NCBI GenBank assembly: GCA_963669155.1
Contig: OZ022597.1
Coordinates: 10,682,811-10,746,810, forward strand
Length of the DNA stretch: 64,000 bases
Direction of reading: 5' to 3'
Source: Arbacia lixula
Taxonomy: Eukaryota; Echinodermata; Echinoidea; Arbacioida; Arbaciidae
In this document: positions 1 to 11,508 of the stretch, one piece after another
How the letters are laid out: each line of letters starts with the position of its first letter
How positions within the stretch are numbered: position 1 is the first letter of the stretch
Program-made: the position numbers and the translations under genes
The notes under the pieces: model-generated
Database searches by the model: none
The model's input: the letters and a program-made list of their open reading frames with translations, nothing else
Told to the model about the DNA's origin: nothing

Positions 1-566
1 ACGGGGAATGTAATTGAGAATTCCGAACACTAGCCCGATATACAATATCGGACAGGTAAACCTCTCAGTAGAGTGAGTTTGTTTAGAGCCAATTTGTCTT
101 GTCAACATGTTCATATGACGACACCACTTCGGTACTCTATATGAAAGAATGCTTGCATCGGAAGAGAAAAGAACAACGAGGATGGCTTTAGAGAAAGAGA
201 GGGGGAGAGAGGAGGAGGGAGGGAGAGAGAGGTGGAGAGAGAGGAGGTTGAGAGAGAGAGAGAGAGAGAGAGAGACGGTGAGAAAAGCGAGCGCCATGGA
301 AAAGTAGTAACATTTCAATGGCCAATTATCTCACAGAATATATTAAGATGTCATATCATTGTATCAGATTGTATCAGATTCAGACGGCTCTCGGGTCACT
401 TTCAGGATACATTTGGGCAACAAATCCCCCCCCCCCATGTTTTTAAAGAAATTGCACATTTCCTTATATCAAAAAGAAAATTACCTTAGTAATAGATGAA
501 AACGTGTTGACAATCTGCAAGGGTAGATGTTTAATACTCTTTGAAAAGATAACAACATCAGCAATC

Positions 567-639
567 GGTCTGTTGGCTCAGTTGGTAGAGCGTCAGACTG
601 ATAACCTGAAGGTCGTGAGTTCGATTCCTGACATAGCTG
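567..639 (+). tRNA. tRNA-Ile(GAT)-like sequence, probably decayed
   Basis: The D stem GCTC/GAGC, the A box TGGCTCAGTTGG and the B box core GTTCGATTCC are visible. The anticodon loop CTGATAA would give anticodon GAT. The acceptor and T stems pair poorly, and GAT is unusual for a cytosolic animal isoleucine tRNA. It is more likely a tRNA-derived repeat module than a working tRNA. An identical copy lies in the other arm. Confidence 0.35.
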
Positions 640-707
640 CTCTTTTGGTTTTTCTCTCGTTGATTTGAAACTAATAGTCTATACGCTAAAATCACCAAGC
701 AAAACCA

Positions 708-1050
708 CCGACGTCTTATAGCCTAGTGGTAGGGTAAGCGCCGGGACTACCTCACACTCGTGCTAGCGAGCACGGGTTCGAAACCCGCTAACTCCAAGGT
801 TGCAAAACCAAGGTTCAAGGATTGTCGGATGGCCCGGCAAAGGCATTGGGATCACCCTTGTTCCTCCCCTAAAGAGTTAGAGTCTATAGTTTTTATAGGC
901 TACAGTTTTTAGGAGGTAGGAAAGGATACGCGATGGGCCGGTCGCCATACCAGAAGGGAACTAATGGTAGTCGGTAAAGGGTTATGAGCTTAATTGCGGA
1001 AGCCTGAAGTCACGACACCTGAACTCCTGGCAACCATCGCTTAACTTTTT
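708..1050 (+). mobile_element. tRNA-derived SINE-like element
   Basis: The head has a Pol III A box (TAGCCTAGTGG) and a perfect B box (GGTTCGAAACC). Between them is a hairpin (CGTGCT-AGCG-AGCACG) like the long variable arm of a class II (Ser/Leu-type) tRNA. A GC-rich unrelated body of about 260 bases follows, ending near a T-rich stretch. This head-and-body design is that of a SINE. No target-site duplication was confirmed, because the element sits inside the long inverted repeat. Confidence 0.5.
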
Positions 1051-1485
1051 ATTTTTTTGTTGTTGAAATATTGACTTTAATTGTTGTTTTCCTTCTATCT
1101 TTGAAGACAACAATCAACCAGAGCCTTATCATCTTTGTTGTTCCGTTTTTCATTATTCCATATTCCTCTCCTTATCATTATCATTATTGTAATGATAGTA
1201 AGTCTTGAGACAAGACTAGCACTTCTCAAGATGACAACTAGTGTCAACACACACACACGTATAGTCTGCTGCAATAAAATTACTGCGAAGTAGAAGCCTT
1301 GTTCGAGTCATCCTATCTGAGTCTACACAAGATCACATCATGGTGTCAGAAGTCCAAGAACCAGCTCAGGAAATGTCCATTTCCAAGGATCAAGGCCCTA
1401 AACAGGTGCAGACATTCCGATATTGAGTGTGAATTGCGTGTGTATTAGACTGGCTAGTCAGTGCATTGATATGCACGTCTAAGCG

Positions 1486-1683
1486 TCTAAATCTGATTCA
1501 ATGATATGACATCTCATATGTTGTGAGATAATTTGCCATTGAAATGTTACTACTGTAAAATGTTACTACCTCCTCTCTCTCCACCTCTCTCTCCCTCCCT
1601 CCTCTCTCTCTACCCCCCCCCCCTACCTCTCTTTCTCTAAAACCATCTTCGTTGTTCTTTTCTCTTCCGATGCAAACATTCTT
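1486..1683 (+). repeat. Third, partial copy of the inverted-repeat arm
   Basis: This stretch matches the outer part of the right arm (about 6350-6620) in the same orientation, including the CT-rich microsatellite and the stretch leading to GCAAACATTC. The match stops exactly where the TTAA MITE at 1688 begins. Confidence 0.6.
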
Positions 1684-1687
1684 TTAA

Positions 1688-2208
1688 AGATTGTCCGTCC
1701 CTTTTGCAAGCTTAAAATTTGAAATCGTCTATCACGATCGTAAATTGAAGAAAGTGTGATTCAAGACCATTTCTAAGAATATAGCATGTTGAAGCTTTGT
1801 GTATATGTAAAAAAAATTCAGCCGTTAAAATTCAAACCGACTTTTTTCCTACTACGAAAAAAGTATTAGTCTTCGTTACAGTTTCTATGTGGTCATTATG
1901 CGTGTGTGAAATACTGATTTTATGAGTAATTACCAAAGTTTGGAGATGATTCCTTCTATAGAACATTCTTTTTCATAATACGTTTTGTAATTTAATAAAC
2001 ACATTAATCAATAAAGCAGATATTTCAACACAAACTGCTAAGAGCCTGAGGTAAAGACTATTAATCAAACGTTGTTTACGTGCATTATTTGAATTTTACA
2101 CTACGTATCAGTTTCAAATTATGAATATACAGCCTGCTAACACTTCTCTATATGTTTTTCCAATGTTTCGATGGTTTTGTGGTGATCTGAAAAAGGGACG
2201 GGCTGTCT
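1688..2208. mobile_element. TTAA-flanked MITE, family AGA (copy 1)
   Basis: The 521 bp element has terminal inverted repeats: AGATTGTCCGTCCCTTTT at the left, and at the right the complement of AGACAGCCCGTCCCTTTT. It is flanked by TTAA on both sides (1684-1687 and 2209-2212). A second copy in the opposite orientation, also flanked by TTAA, lies at 37439-37937. It has no coding capacity. A TTAA target suggests mobilisation by a piggyBac- or Kolobok-type transposase. Confidence 0.8.
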
Positions 2209-2212
2209 TTAA

Positions 2213-3743
2213 GCCCGATCAGTGCAGTTTTTATAACATGAAAGCAGACCATAATGTGGTCAGGAGAGCTCACAAATGTGATACCAATGCGTTCCTTGGA
2301 CCATGTCTGTGCTGCATTCATTAAACAGGTGAAGTGGGTGTGTCTTTAGCGTAAGCCTTTTTCTTTTTATAGAAGAAATTTTATTTGTATTCTTCTTTGT
2401 AAGAGTATATTCAAACTGAATCAGGTGCTGTATAAGTTATTCTTTTAACTGTGTGATGGATGCATGAGAGATGCAACTCAACATACACATTTGTTAACAA
2501 CGTAATGTACATATAAATGTATTACTTTGTGTCTGGAGATGTTTTGAAGAAGAAATTGAAGAAAATGCATCAATATGTTGACATCCATCATCACAAAGCA
2601 TCTATTTCATGTGTTGTGTATATTCTGTTAATGTCAAGTACTAAATGTGTGTGTACACTGGGTTTGCTGGTGTGAGGCATACCCATTTTGAGAAGGACAA
2701 GATCCTTTTTAAAATGGCAGTACCTACTCAATGTCTCTGTGTATATTATTGTTCAAAAGCATTGTTGTTGCATATTGTTATCTGATAGAGCATAATATTC
2801 TAGAATAATTAGTATCACATCTGTAGTATAACCTCGCTAATGAATGATATAATTTTTATTGCCAAAAAAAAAATCACACATGTATCCAATATTTTGTATT
2901 GTATTTCATATATCTAGCAGGCTTGAAAGTCACACTAAAAGCACTAATTGTGAACTTGACATACAGTCATTTTTATGAAAAAGTAAAGCAGAGTGCACGC
3001 ATGTTTATTGCTTATGAGGAGATCTGAATTTTTAATTCTAAGAGAATTGGGGTATTTATTTGCAAGAAATTCGAAGCTTTCCCCCTCCACCTGAACAGAA
3101 AATGAAATCATACAGCAAAATCAGGTTTTACACAATGAGCACATATTTTGCTTATATTCATAACAAACGGTGTACTTTTTTAATCTGTGTGTAATTCAGT
3201 CAGGGATATTTCTTAGACATTGACCTTTTATGTTTTACACTTTCAAGGGACACAATATTTATTCATGTTTGAAAGTTTAAAACAAACTATATTCTGTATC
3301 AATCAGTGTTTTGATGAATCATGTTAAACGTATATAAATATGTGATTAGTCACATTGTTACCCATAAGGAGATATTTGTGAATGGTCTCATGCAAAGATT
3401 TCAATAAAATCTGAACTTGACAGATTAAATGATAATGGTGATTCCTCGCATTTTTATTTTGATGTCAGAATTAGGCTGACATAGCATGGACATTCTCTAT
3501 GCACAGTCTGTATACTAAAGCAAATAATAGTAACCAAGAAGTACGTTCTGCAGTACTAGCAATGTGATGCTTTATATATGGCAAAGTTGTCTCTTCAAAT
3601 TGATATAAAGTTGAACATAACCATTGAAGATTAATGTTTTTCAAAACTTCTCTTTCTGCCCATTTCAATAAAAAGATTGCATCATATAAACTGTATTATT
3701 GGCTTAAACGAGAAGGTATCCCCTTGTTCTCCATTTTTCTTTC
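2213..3743. other. AT-rich stretch, nothing recognised
   Basis: It is AT-rich with scattered AATAAA-like sites and only short open frames. No repeat structure or family match was recognised. It could be intergenic DNA or an untranslated region. Confidence 0.3.
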
Positions 3744-4125
3744 TCAATTAAACGATTGCAGACTATCAGTCGTTTTGTCATTAATCTTTTACTCAAAAAT
3801 CTACTCCAGGCTAAAATACATTTTGTTTACTTCTCCTTATGGGCCGCTGTTTTCTGTGCCTCATTGAAAATTACACAGACTTCATGTAAATGGCGGTTTA
3901 ATCTATTGTGCTCAGAATTATCAAATTAATTTCTTACTGAAATTTATTTACTGATATTAATTTCTAACTGAATTAAACAATTGCTGACTTTCAGTCCCTT
4001 CCCCTTTGATCTCTTATTCGAAAATCTACTCCGGGGAAATATATAGTTGTTTACTTCGCCATTCGGGCTGCTAATGTATTTTTTTGCCCCGTTATAAAAT
4101 ACATGGACTTCATAAATTTGACCCT
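3744..4125. repeat. Degenerate tandem duplication, period about 225 bp
   Basis: The block from 3744 to about 3890 (landmark AAAATCTACTCC, then a TTTGTTTACTTC-like core) is repeated, diverged, at 3969-4125. Both copies start with an AATTAAACRATTG-like stretch. No function is suggested. Confidence 0.55.
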
Positions 4126-4800
4126 GACCAATTATTGGTCAGATTTGGACTTGTGTGTATGAGATAATTGATTCACAGCACAACAACCCCCATTGTGCAC
4201 CACACATGTGAGCCCACGTGGTATTTCCGCCAGGAGCATCATGTATTATCATTATTTACACTTTGTTGTCAGTTCCAGGAGGATGTTGCATATAGGTTTT
4301 CAATTATTGTAACATAAATGTAGTGGTAGCTACCAAGAAAACATATCTCCAACATTGCCCTGATCTCTGATATCATCCAAACTTTCTATTCCTAAGCATC
4401 TGAAGTTATGCATATGCATCTGAACAAAAGCATAAGATTTATCGTCTCGCAAGCGTGACGATCTTACCACCATTCTGTAAAAAAAATACATTTTCAGTCT
4501 TTCATATCTATTTTCCAAAACCATAAGGACTATCAACTTCACCCCTTCTCCTACGAAGTTTGATGTGACAGGGTTGTGCTTTACTCATCATTTTGCAACT
4601 ACATGCACAACTTTTGATCATTAGATGATAGTGCTTCTCTTTTCCCGTTTTTTCTTCAAATTTATTTTTGCTTTTATGATTTTTTTCTTTACATACATTT
4701 ACTGTAATTGACATTTCTTCTTTGGATGAATCATAAAAATGAATATTCCCGCAGCAGCATCCACCTGTCGCAGTTGGTAGATTGGCTGCTCCATCTATCC

Positions 4801-4880
4801 ATTGATTGATTCTATCCACCTTCGCTGTGGTCTGCCCTTCCTTCGCTTGCCTACCCGGTACGGTATGGTGGCCAGCTGTA
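4801..4880 (-). mobile_element. LINE reverse-transcriptase C-terminal scrap
   Basis: The minus strand reads GKRRKGRPQRRWIESIN, then a stop. This resembles the GRP-x-x-RW-x-x-x-I tail of non-LTR endonuclease/reverse-transcriptase ORFs. Only about 25 codons are recognisable, so the clade cannot be told. Confidence 0.4.
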
Positions 4881-4941
4881 TGTACCATATAGGGAGAGAG
4901 AAAGTAAGAGGAATGTGAAGTGGGAGAGAAAGTAAGAGAGA

Positions 4942-5475
4942 TACACTGAACTCCAAAAGTTTAGGAACACCTGCATTCAGTGTGTTTTTCTATAATTGGT
5001 AGGTTTTATTGATATTCAGGCTCATAGCATAGTTCTGTTTTGTTTTAAAGTGAATAGTATATAAGAATGTACATTTTATCCTTGATTCAAACAAAGTTGT
5101 ATTCGATTAAATGGCTGCCTACCAGTCAATATGGCATTTTCTCAAAATGCTAACCTTTTTATTACATTCGCGTAATCTAGATATCCAGAGCTTTTCACCA
5201 TTATACAGGGTTAAATGCGTAATTTCCTTTATTTTTCCTCTTCCTACTTAGAAGTCAAACACACAAACAAAATTAAACAATACTCAGTGTTTCACTTGTA
5301 TGTAAACCTCTTTTTTTTATTCAAAAACATAAATGACAAGAAAGGGGATTGAAATCTGTAGACTGGGGCGGCCAATCCATGATTGCCAGGACTTGTGTCT
5401 CTTCCCTTTTCTTCAAGTAGCCTTTGCATATTCTTTGAATAGTCGTGACGTGTGCTTTGAGTCATTGTTCTAGGT
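4942..5475 (-). mobile_element. Tc1/mariner transposon remnant
   Basis: On the minus strand, 5469-5341 encodes a degenerate Tc1-type transposase tail. It has NNDSKHTSRL around the second catalytic Asp, then GYLKK, then MDWPPQSTDFNP matching the family's WPxQSPDLNP box. The third acidic residue region is lost. One frameshift separates the first two motifs. At 4943-4970 is a terminal-repeat-like sequence (ACTGAACTCCAAAAGTTTAG). The 5' part of the element is missing; the right arm of the long inverted repeat follows at 5560. Confidence 0.6.
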
Positions 5476-5691
5476 AAGGTAGAAGTATTTAAAACCTATA
5501 TGCAACATTCTCCAGGAAAGTGTAGAAAATCAATGGACAAAAAAACGGGCAGAAAAGTAATAAGGAGAGGAATATGGAATAATGAAAAACGGAACAACAA
5601 AGATGATAAGGCTCTGGTTGATTGTTGTCTTCAAAGATAGAAGGAAAACAACAATTAAAGTCAATATTTCAACAACAAAAAAATAAAAAGT

Positions 5692-6030
5692 TAAGCGATG
5701 GTTGCCAGGAGTTCAGGTGTCGTGACTTCAGGCTTCCGCAATTAAGCTCATAACCCTTTACCGACTACCATTAGTTCCCTTCTGGTATGGCGACCGGCCC
5801 ATCGCGTATCCTTTCCTACCTCCTAAAAACTGTAGCCTATAAAAACTATAGACTCTAACTCTTTAGGGGAGGAACAAGGGTGATCCCAATGCCTTTGCCG
5901 GGCCATCCGACAATCCTTGAACCTTGGTTTTGCAACCTTGGAGTTAGCGGGTTTCGAACCCGTGCTCGCTAGCACGAGTGTGAGGTAGTCCCGGCGCTTA
6001 CCCTACCACTAGGCTATAAGACGTCGGTGG
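5692..6030 (-). mobile_element. tRNA-derived SINE-like element, second copy
   Basis: Reverse-complement copy of the element at 708-1050, with the same A and B boxes and variable-arm hairpin. The two copies look identical over most of their length. Confidence 0.5.
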
Positions 6031-6095
6031 TTTTGCTTGGTGATTTTAGCGTATAGACTATTAGTTTCAAATCAACGAGAGAAAAACCAAAAGAG

Positions 6096-6168
6096 CAGCT
6101 ATGTCAGGAATCGAACTCACGACCTTCAGGTTATCAGTCTGACGCTCTACCAACTGAGCCAACAGACC
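6096..6168 (-). tRNA. tRNA-Ile(GAT)-like sequence, second copy
   Basis: Reverse-complement copy of 567-639, with identical A and B boxes and the same poorly pairing acceptor and T stems. Probably a decayed tRNA-derived module. Confidence 0.35.
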
Positions 6169-6762
6169 GATTGCTGATGTTGTTATCTTTTCAAAGAGTA
6201 TTAAACATCTACCCTTGCAGATTGTCAACACGTTTTCATCTATTACTAAGGTAATTTTCTTTTTGATATAAGGAAATGTGCAATTTCTTTAAAAACATGG
6301 GGGGGGGGGGATTTGTTGCCCAAATGTATCCTGAAAGTGACCGAGAGCCCTCTAAATCTGATACAATCTTGTAGTAATATGAACTATGATATGACATCTT
6401 TTATGCTGTGAGATAATTGGCCATTGAAATGTTACTACTTTTCCATGGCGCTCGCTTTTCTCTCCGTCTCTCTCCCAACCTCCTCTATCTCCACCTCTCT
6501 CTCTCTTCTTCCTCCCCTCTCTCTCCCCCCTCCTCTCTTTCTCTCTCTCTACCCCCCCCCCACCTCTTTTTCTCTAAAGCCAACTTTGTTGTTCTTTTCT
6601 CTTCCGATGCAAGCATTCTTTCATATAGAGTACCGAAGTGGTGTCTTCATATGAACATGTTGTCAAGACAAGTTGGCTCTAAACAAACTCACTCCACTGA
6701 GAGGTTTACCTGTCCGATATTGTATATTGTATAGTGTTCGGCATTCTCAAATACATTCCCCT

Positions 6763-8260
6763 TTGTAATTACCGCTGCTTCTTCTGCCCGTATTGTTTAG
6801 AGCCATTTGTCTTGACAGTAATGCTCAAATGGCGTCACACCTCGGTACTCGGTATATTCAGATAAGCAGACGTAGACGGTTGCTTATTTTCCCCACAAAT
6901 AGTTTTTATTAATGCATCAACATTTTCAAATTCATTACATATCAATACGGTAATGATGACATTGATCCATGTATAATCATGTAAATGCTCATTGTTTTGA
7001 ACGCTCAAATATCTATATTGTGGATGCAGAGAATTGTCCTAGTCAAAACTCAATTCAAACAGTGATGCAACACCTTGGCAATTGTCGACAAAAACTCTCC
7101 TGAATATAAAGAAAAATTGTCATGTTGTTTTTTTACATATTTGCTGGATGAGTCCCCCCTCCCCGCCCCGCCCCCCCCCCCTAATCCCCCCTCCCCCTCC
7201 CCACAAAAATACAACTAAAATCAGAGTAAGAAAGTAAAATAATTTATTACAAAATCAAATTTATAAATTAAAATGAGGGATATTAGGTGGTATATGTGAC
7301 AAACATACATACTTCTTTTATTTCAAGAACAAAAATTAAAAACACATACCTGTCCTTTTATAATACCGTCTTTATTAAACGTTTAGAAATATGACTAGAG
7401 TTCTGATTTATTCCATCCTTAAAAAGATAAGTACATTTATACGAGGACCCCTTATGCCATGGTCACAACCGGCCGTCCGTGTTTTTCTACGTGCGAGTTG
7501 GCAGCTTGCTTGCCAACTTCTACGATCCTTTCCTGCGTCATCATTGCGTCCGACGCAAGGAGTTTCTGCGAAACCCGACGCAGACCATAAGCAGAGAGAA
7601 CCATATATGTATATGTGAAGGAACATCTCAGGGGAAATCAAGAAAAACCGAGCTGTATACTATAAAATGCAGAAAAGCTAGGCCATTTGAATCTCCAATT
7701 AGATGATTTACACACGCCAAAACTGATTCTGATAATATGTATATATACATATACGATGTACATGATGGATAGCTCATATCGTTGGAGATTCACTGCAATA
7801 GAATATCATTTTGAGAGAGAGAGAAATTGTTTGTTCAAACATTGCTTTCTCCAATTAAATACAACCACAATTATTCTGCTTCTTATAGAGAATGAATTCC
7901 ATGTCGTGTTCTTCCATCAAGACTGTGCACTTCTTATGCTATTACTTGCAACATGTTTGTGTGTGACGGGGACTTGTGTCGAAGAATGATCCATGCCGCC
8001 GGTGTCTTACACTAATACATCATGGGACGACTTTCCCTTATATGTGCAGTATTGAGAATTCAACGTGCTTCACATAATCCTTTAATTCTAATACTCACGG
8101 GGGTGCATTATTCCCCCCCCCCCCCGTCAATTTTTTGTCGGTACTTCCGAACACCTCAGTGTTTCGCAATGAAATTTCATCATTATTTTTTTTATCCTTT
8201 CCGCACATTTTGGTACCAAATTTATGACGATCGGACCTACCGTGCGGATATCAGATTACG
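6763..8260. other. No gene recognised
   Basis: The stretch has C-rich homopolymer runs near 7150-7200 and 8110-8125, and short open frames on both strands with no recognisable domain. The 7440-7600 part is GC-richer and encodes overlapping frames of 75-77 codons on both strands, which looks like chance. Confidence 0.3.
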
Positions 8261-8264
8261 TTTA

Positions 8265-8300
8265 CCAATTCAATTCAATTCAATTCAATTCAATTCAATT
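8265..8300. repeat. (AATTC)n microsatellite
   Basis: About six copies of a 5 bp unit. The same pentamer in reverse complement ends the LINE tail at 43346, so this may be the tail of a minus-strand CR1/L2-like LINE, with nothing else of it recognisable. Confidence 0.6.
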
Positions 8301-8326
8301 TGGTTTGATAAACGTGTACTGAAATA

Positions 8327-8790
8327 GAAACTTATGGCATTCAATTTACAAGCAAACTACACTCATTTACATACATGTAGATAAATCATATATGACATAC
8401 ATAACAGATAACTACAAAACTTCATTGTGACAAACTAACAGACAAGTAAATAATTATAGGTTTGAATTTGATCAGCAATTATTCATAGATTGTTTAAAGA
8501 AAGTGGGGAAACTTATAGCATTTAATTTGCAAATAAAATACAACCATTTGAATGGGTAAGTTGTATATAATGTAGATCAACTAAAATACTTTAGCCTTAT
8601 TGTGACAGACTGGACTAACAGATTTAGTACAAATAATTATAGGTTTGAATTTATCGAGCTGTTAAGGGATCGACGATGGTTTATATATAGATTGTTGAAG
8701 TAACATCGAAAGACTTAAAACATTCAATTTAAAATTGAAAAAAAAAACAAATCATTCAGATAGGCAACTCATATCAAGAGATAACAATAA
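8327..8790. repeat. Degenerate tandem repeat, period 180-200 bp
   Basis: Landmarks of the type AAACTTATGGCATTCAATTT recur at 8327, 8507 and 8708, and AATAATTATAGGTTTGAATT recurs in the first two units. Three diverged units, the last one partial. Confidence 0.6.
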
Positions 8791-10080
8791 CAACCAAACA
8801 CATGTCACTGAAATTTCGCTATTTTTCTATATGACTGAGGATAACCATAATTATGGACAAAATCATGCAGGAGATTTCCCATTTTACGTAAATACTTTTC
8901 TTAAAGGTTAAGTGTTTCCAGTAGTGTAAATAATTACAACACACACAAACCCACACACACCCACATTCACACACACTTAAACCCACATCGCAAAATGTGA
9001 TTGACGAAAAACAATGAAATACGTGAGAAATAATTACCACAAGCTATCCTTTTTTCAGGAATTGATGAGGGATTTTTGAAAGACATTTGTACTAGAAATT
9101 GACATTCCTAAGGCTTTATTTAGTGATTTCTTGTATAAATGAGCATACATTATTGAATTTAAAGAATAAAGGGACTTTCGTAAGTTTAGCTATACAAATT
9201 TGTAGAATACATAATTCTTGACCCTTATATATATATATAAAAAAAAAGGTTGAGGGAATCGGGCGACCCATGGCCAAAATGCCCCCCCCCCCCACCCTAA
9301 CAGCATGCTTTGAAATGCCTCGGTAGTATTAGGATTAAGAGAGGTGGAATCATTCTTTGTTCAAAAGTATTCATGCAGGCAATCCAACTTTTCGTGAAAT
9401 AATTCGACGACCATGATTTGCCTTGTGGTCTGTCAAAGCTATCTTGATAGTTAATATGACCAAGTTTTCACTAGATGCCTGCTTGATATACTATCTCTCT
9501 CTCTCTCTCTCTCTCTCTCTGGGTGCTTTGTCGTGTGACGTAGGCGATCATGGAGTGCCACACAGTTCCCTGTACTGAGCTCTTTGTATCAATTGCATAT
9601 CATGGTAAACCAGTCAGTCAGGATGCTTATCAACTTAATCCTTCTTCCCGAGCCCTACCCCTGGTTCTTTTTCATCAATCCAAACTCTTTCAAGTCAACT
9701 TTACACAGTATACGACGTACAAAATCTCAACCTTCAGATTTTTGGCTCACATATCAGTCTCATAATATACATATATGATAATGAAACATTCTTCTTTGTG
9801 TGACATAACACATACAGCTATGACGTGAGTCATATGTCACAAGTTAGGTAAATACTCGTTCTAGGCATATCTGAATATGATCCGCTATTACGGTGAACAT
9901 GTCTATACTGACTGTCCAATGGGTGGAGACAAAATACCTTTTGTTCCCCTGCATCAGTTATAAACTAATGCTCAGTACCCCAAAGGAGCTGCAGTTCGCT
10001 GGTTCAATAATGATGTGCGAGTTTCGGCATGTAAACAATTAACATTGGCGGTTATTTCTGACCAGTCAATCCTGAAGCTC
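8791..10080. other. No gene recognised; simple repeats only
   Basis: It contains a CA-rich stretch near 8940-8980, a TA run near 9225, a C run near 9285 and a (CT)n run at 9496-9521. Short open frames such as those at 9550-9778 show no domain. Confidence 0.3.
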
Positions 10081-10187
10081 GCAGTTTTTTCAAGAGAGAG
10101 ATGTGTCGCTGATATTTATATAGGACATGTGGGGAATTGCCCCGATGTTCCTCTGTGGGATAGTCCAACCTTCAACGACCTCTACTT

Positions 10188-10580
10188 AAGGAGAGATGTA
10201 GCGTTGATTAGTTGAGCTACCTCTGCGCGTTCTCTTCAAATCGTGCCAAAGCCCATCCGTTCATTCACCGTGACCTTTATTTTAGGGAAGATTTAGAGTT
10301 GATTTGTTGCGCTAGATCAGCGGGCTCTCTCTCTCTCCCTTACCATTTTGCCAAGTTTCGCAAAAGTCCATCCTATAATGGCATCTCTGGTAGGAGAGAT
10401 TTCTTGTTCATTTGTCAAGCTGGCTGCACGGGTTAATTATCTCCCTTACTCATCCTTCGTTAAGTCGTGCCAAAGTCCATCCTGCAGTCTATAGTGACCA
10501 CTCCTTTAGGAAGATTTAGCCTATAGTGTTCATTTGTTGAGCTCCGCGAGTTCTCGACAATCTCCCTCACTCATTTTACT
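10188..10580. repeat. Degenerate tandem repeat, period about 95-115 bp
   Basis: The core AGGAGAGATTTAG followed by a GTTGATTTGTTGAGCT-like stretch recurs at about 10188, 10284, 10392 and 10507. A second landmark, GTGCCAAAGTCCATCC, lies between cores. Four diverged units. Confidence 0.6.
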
Positions 10581-10651
10581 TTAATTCGGCCTGCTTTGGC
10601 GCTTCCTACAGTAGCGTCCCCGCCGACAACGGAAGGACAGGTTTCTCTCAC

Positions 10652-10868
10652 TGGAACGTGCGGCAGCTCTGCAGTGTCAGCTTGCCCATGAAGCCGTAGA
10701 CATGGTACATGCTCTCCCCCTACTCGTCACTGTGCTTCGCAAAGTGGGGAGCTCTGCAACACTTGACGTCAAAGTCGCTCTCCAGATGCTTGCGCCACTG
10801 CTCGACCAACTCGTTTTCCTTGGCCGTGGCGATCCGGTCATCGCTAGAGAAGGGGTTCAGGGCGGCGC
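10652..10868 (-). pseudogene. Exon-like sequence of an unrecognised host gene
   Basis: The minus strand has an acceptor (CCTTCAG) before 10868 and a donor (GTGAGA) after 10652, enclosing 217 bases of GC-rich, coding-like sequence. It reads ALNPFSSDDRIATAKENELV, then an EQWRKHL stretch and a MYHVYGFMGKL stretch, with one in-frame TAG near 10719. The upper and lower parts are both fluent protein, so this looks like a decayed exon. I do not recognise the family. It may belong with the exon-like pieces at 11388, 13214 and 14189 on the same strand. Confidence 0.4.
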
Positions 10869-11194
10869 CTGAAGGACAATGCAGAACAATAGGACCGTTG
10901 ATAAACTCCATTAAATTTTCTTTGGAAATTCTTATGGAATTCTCGCTTTCCTTCATACATTAGTGAATCATTATGAAGTATTCTCCAAGATCCAAATTAC
11001 TCCTTAATTATTCCTTGTAATAAATACTATTCCAAAATGTTATAAATACATGTATGTGGCTTATTGGAGACCGAGTCTCTGCGAGACTAGAAGGGTCTGC
11101 GAGGAGTCATGGTGAATTGAAATGTGTTTGATTGTTTGAATACTTTTTTCAAGTCTCCTGGTCATTCTCGGGAACTTATCTGTGATGTCCCCGC

Positions 11195-11395
11195 AACATC
11201 TCCACCAATGAGTCAAACCTCTACCCTTACAATACAAGGCCCTGACAACCCCATTGGTTTACTACATATCTTCGTGTCAATGGTAATGAGAGAGTTGAAC
11301 CTTACATTACCAGGCTCTGACAATCCCATTGGCTTACTACACATCTTCACGCCAATGTTCACGAGAAAGTTCACCCTTCAAGCTCACCTTGACGA
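11195..11395. repeat. Interspersed repeat, two tandem units of about 85 bp
   Basis: The landmark CCCATTGGTTTACTACA, followed by a CATCTTC stretch, occurs twice here and once more at 34456-34505 inside intron 11 of the transporter gene. This marks a dispersed repeat family. No terminal repeats were seen. Confidence 0.55.
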
Positions 11396-11508
11396 TGCTA
11401 TCCAGTGTACTTGTTGGTGAGCCCAAAGTAGGTCTCTGCAATCCTCTTAATGACAAACTGGTGGAGGAGTTGTTGGCGGCCTGCCAGTAGATACCCTCGT
11501 GGCTATCC
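11388..11508 (-). pseudogene. Exon-like sequence, frameshifted
   Basis: The minus strand has an acceptor (TTTTCTCCAG) before 11508 and a strong donor (AAG then GTGAGC) after 11388. The sequence between reads DSHEGIYWQAANNSST in one frame and then QFVIKRIAETYFGLTNKYTG in another, so a one-base shift and a following stop break it. Both parts look like real protein. Family not recognised. Confidence 0.4.

Larger units (their letters stand above)
1..1175. repeat. Long inverted repeat, left arm
   Basis: This 1.2 kb stretch is found again in reverse complement at 5560-6762. The inner 600 bases, which carry the tRNA-like and SINE sequences, are essentially identical between arms. The outer part has microsatellite and short indel differences. 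The arm runs into the window edge, so its true outer end is not visible. No transposase was seen between the arms. It could be a foldback element, the long terminal repeats of a non-autonomous transposon, or an inverted duplication. Confidence 0.85.
5560..6762. repeat. Long inverted repeat, right arm
   Basis: This is the reverse complement of 1-1175. It carries minus-strand copies of the SINE-like element and the tRNA-like sequence. Near-identity of the inner 600 bases, against a more diverged outer part, suggests recent duplication or gene conversion between arms. Confidence 0.85.

Noticed and set aside
1180-1440. Possible LTR end plus primer-binding-like word (TGGTGTCAGAAGT) near 1340
   Set aside because: No partner LTR, polypurine tract or internal coding sequence is nearby, so a solo LTR cannot be supported.
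6417-6734. Overlapping Ser/Leu/Pro-rich open frames
   Set aside because: They translate the CT-rich microsatellite of the inverted-repeat arm.
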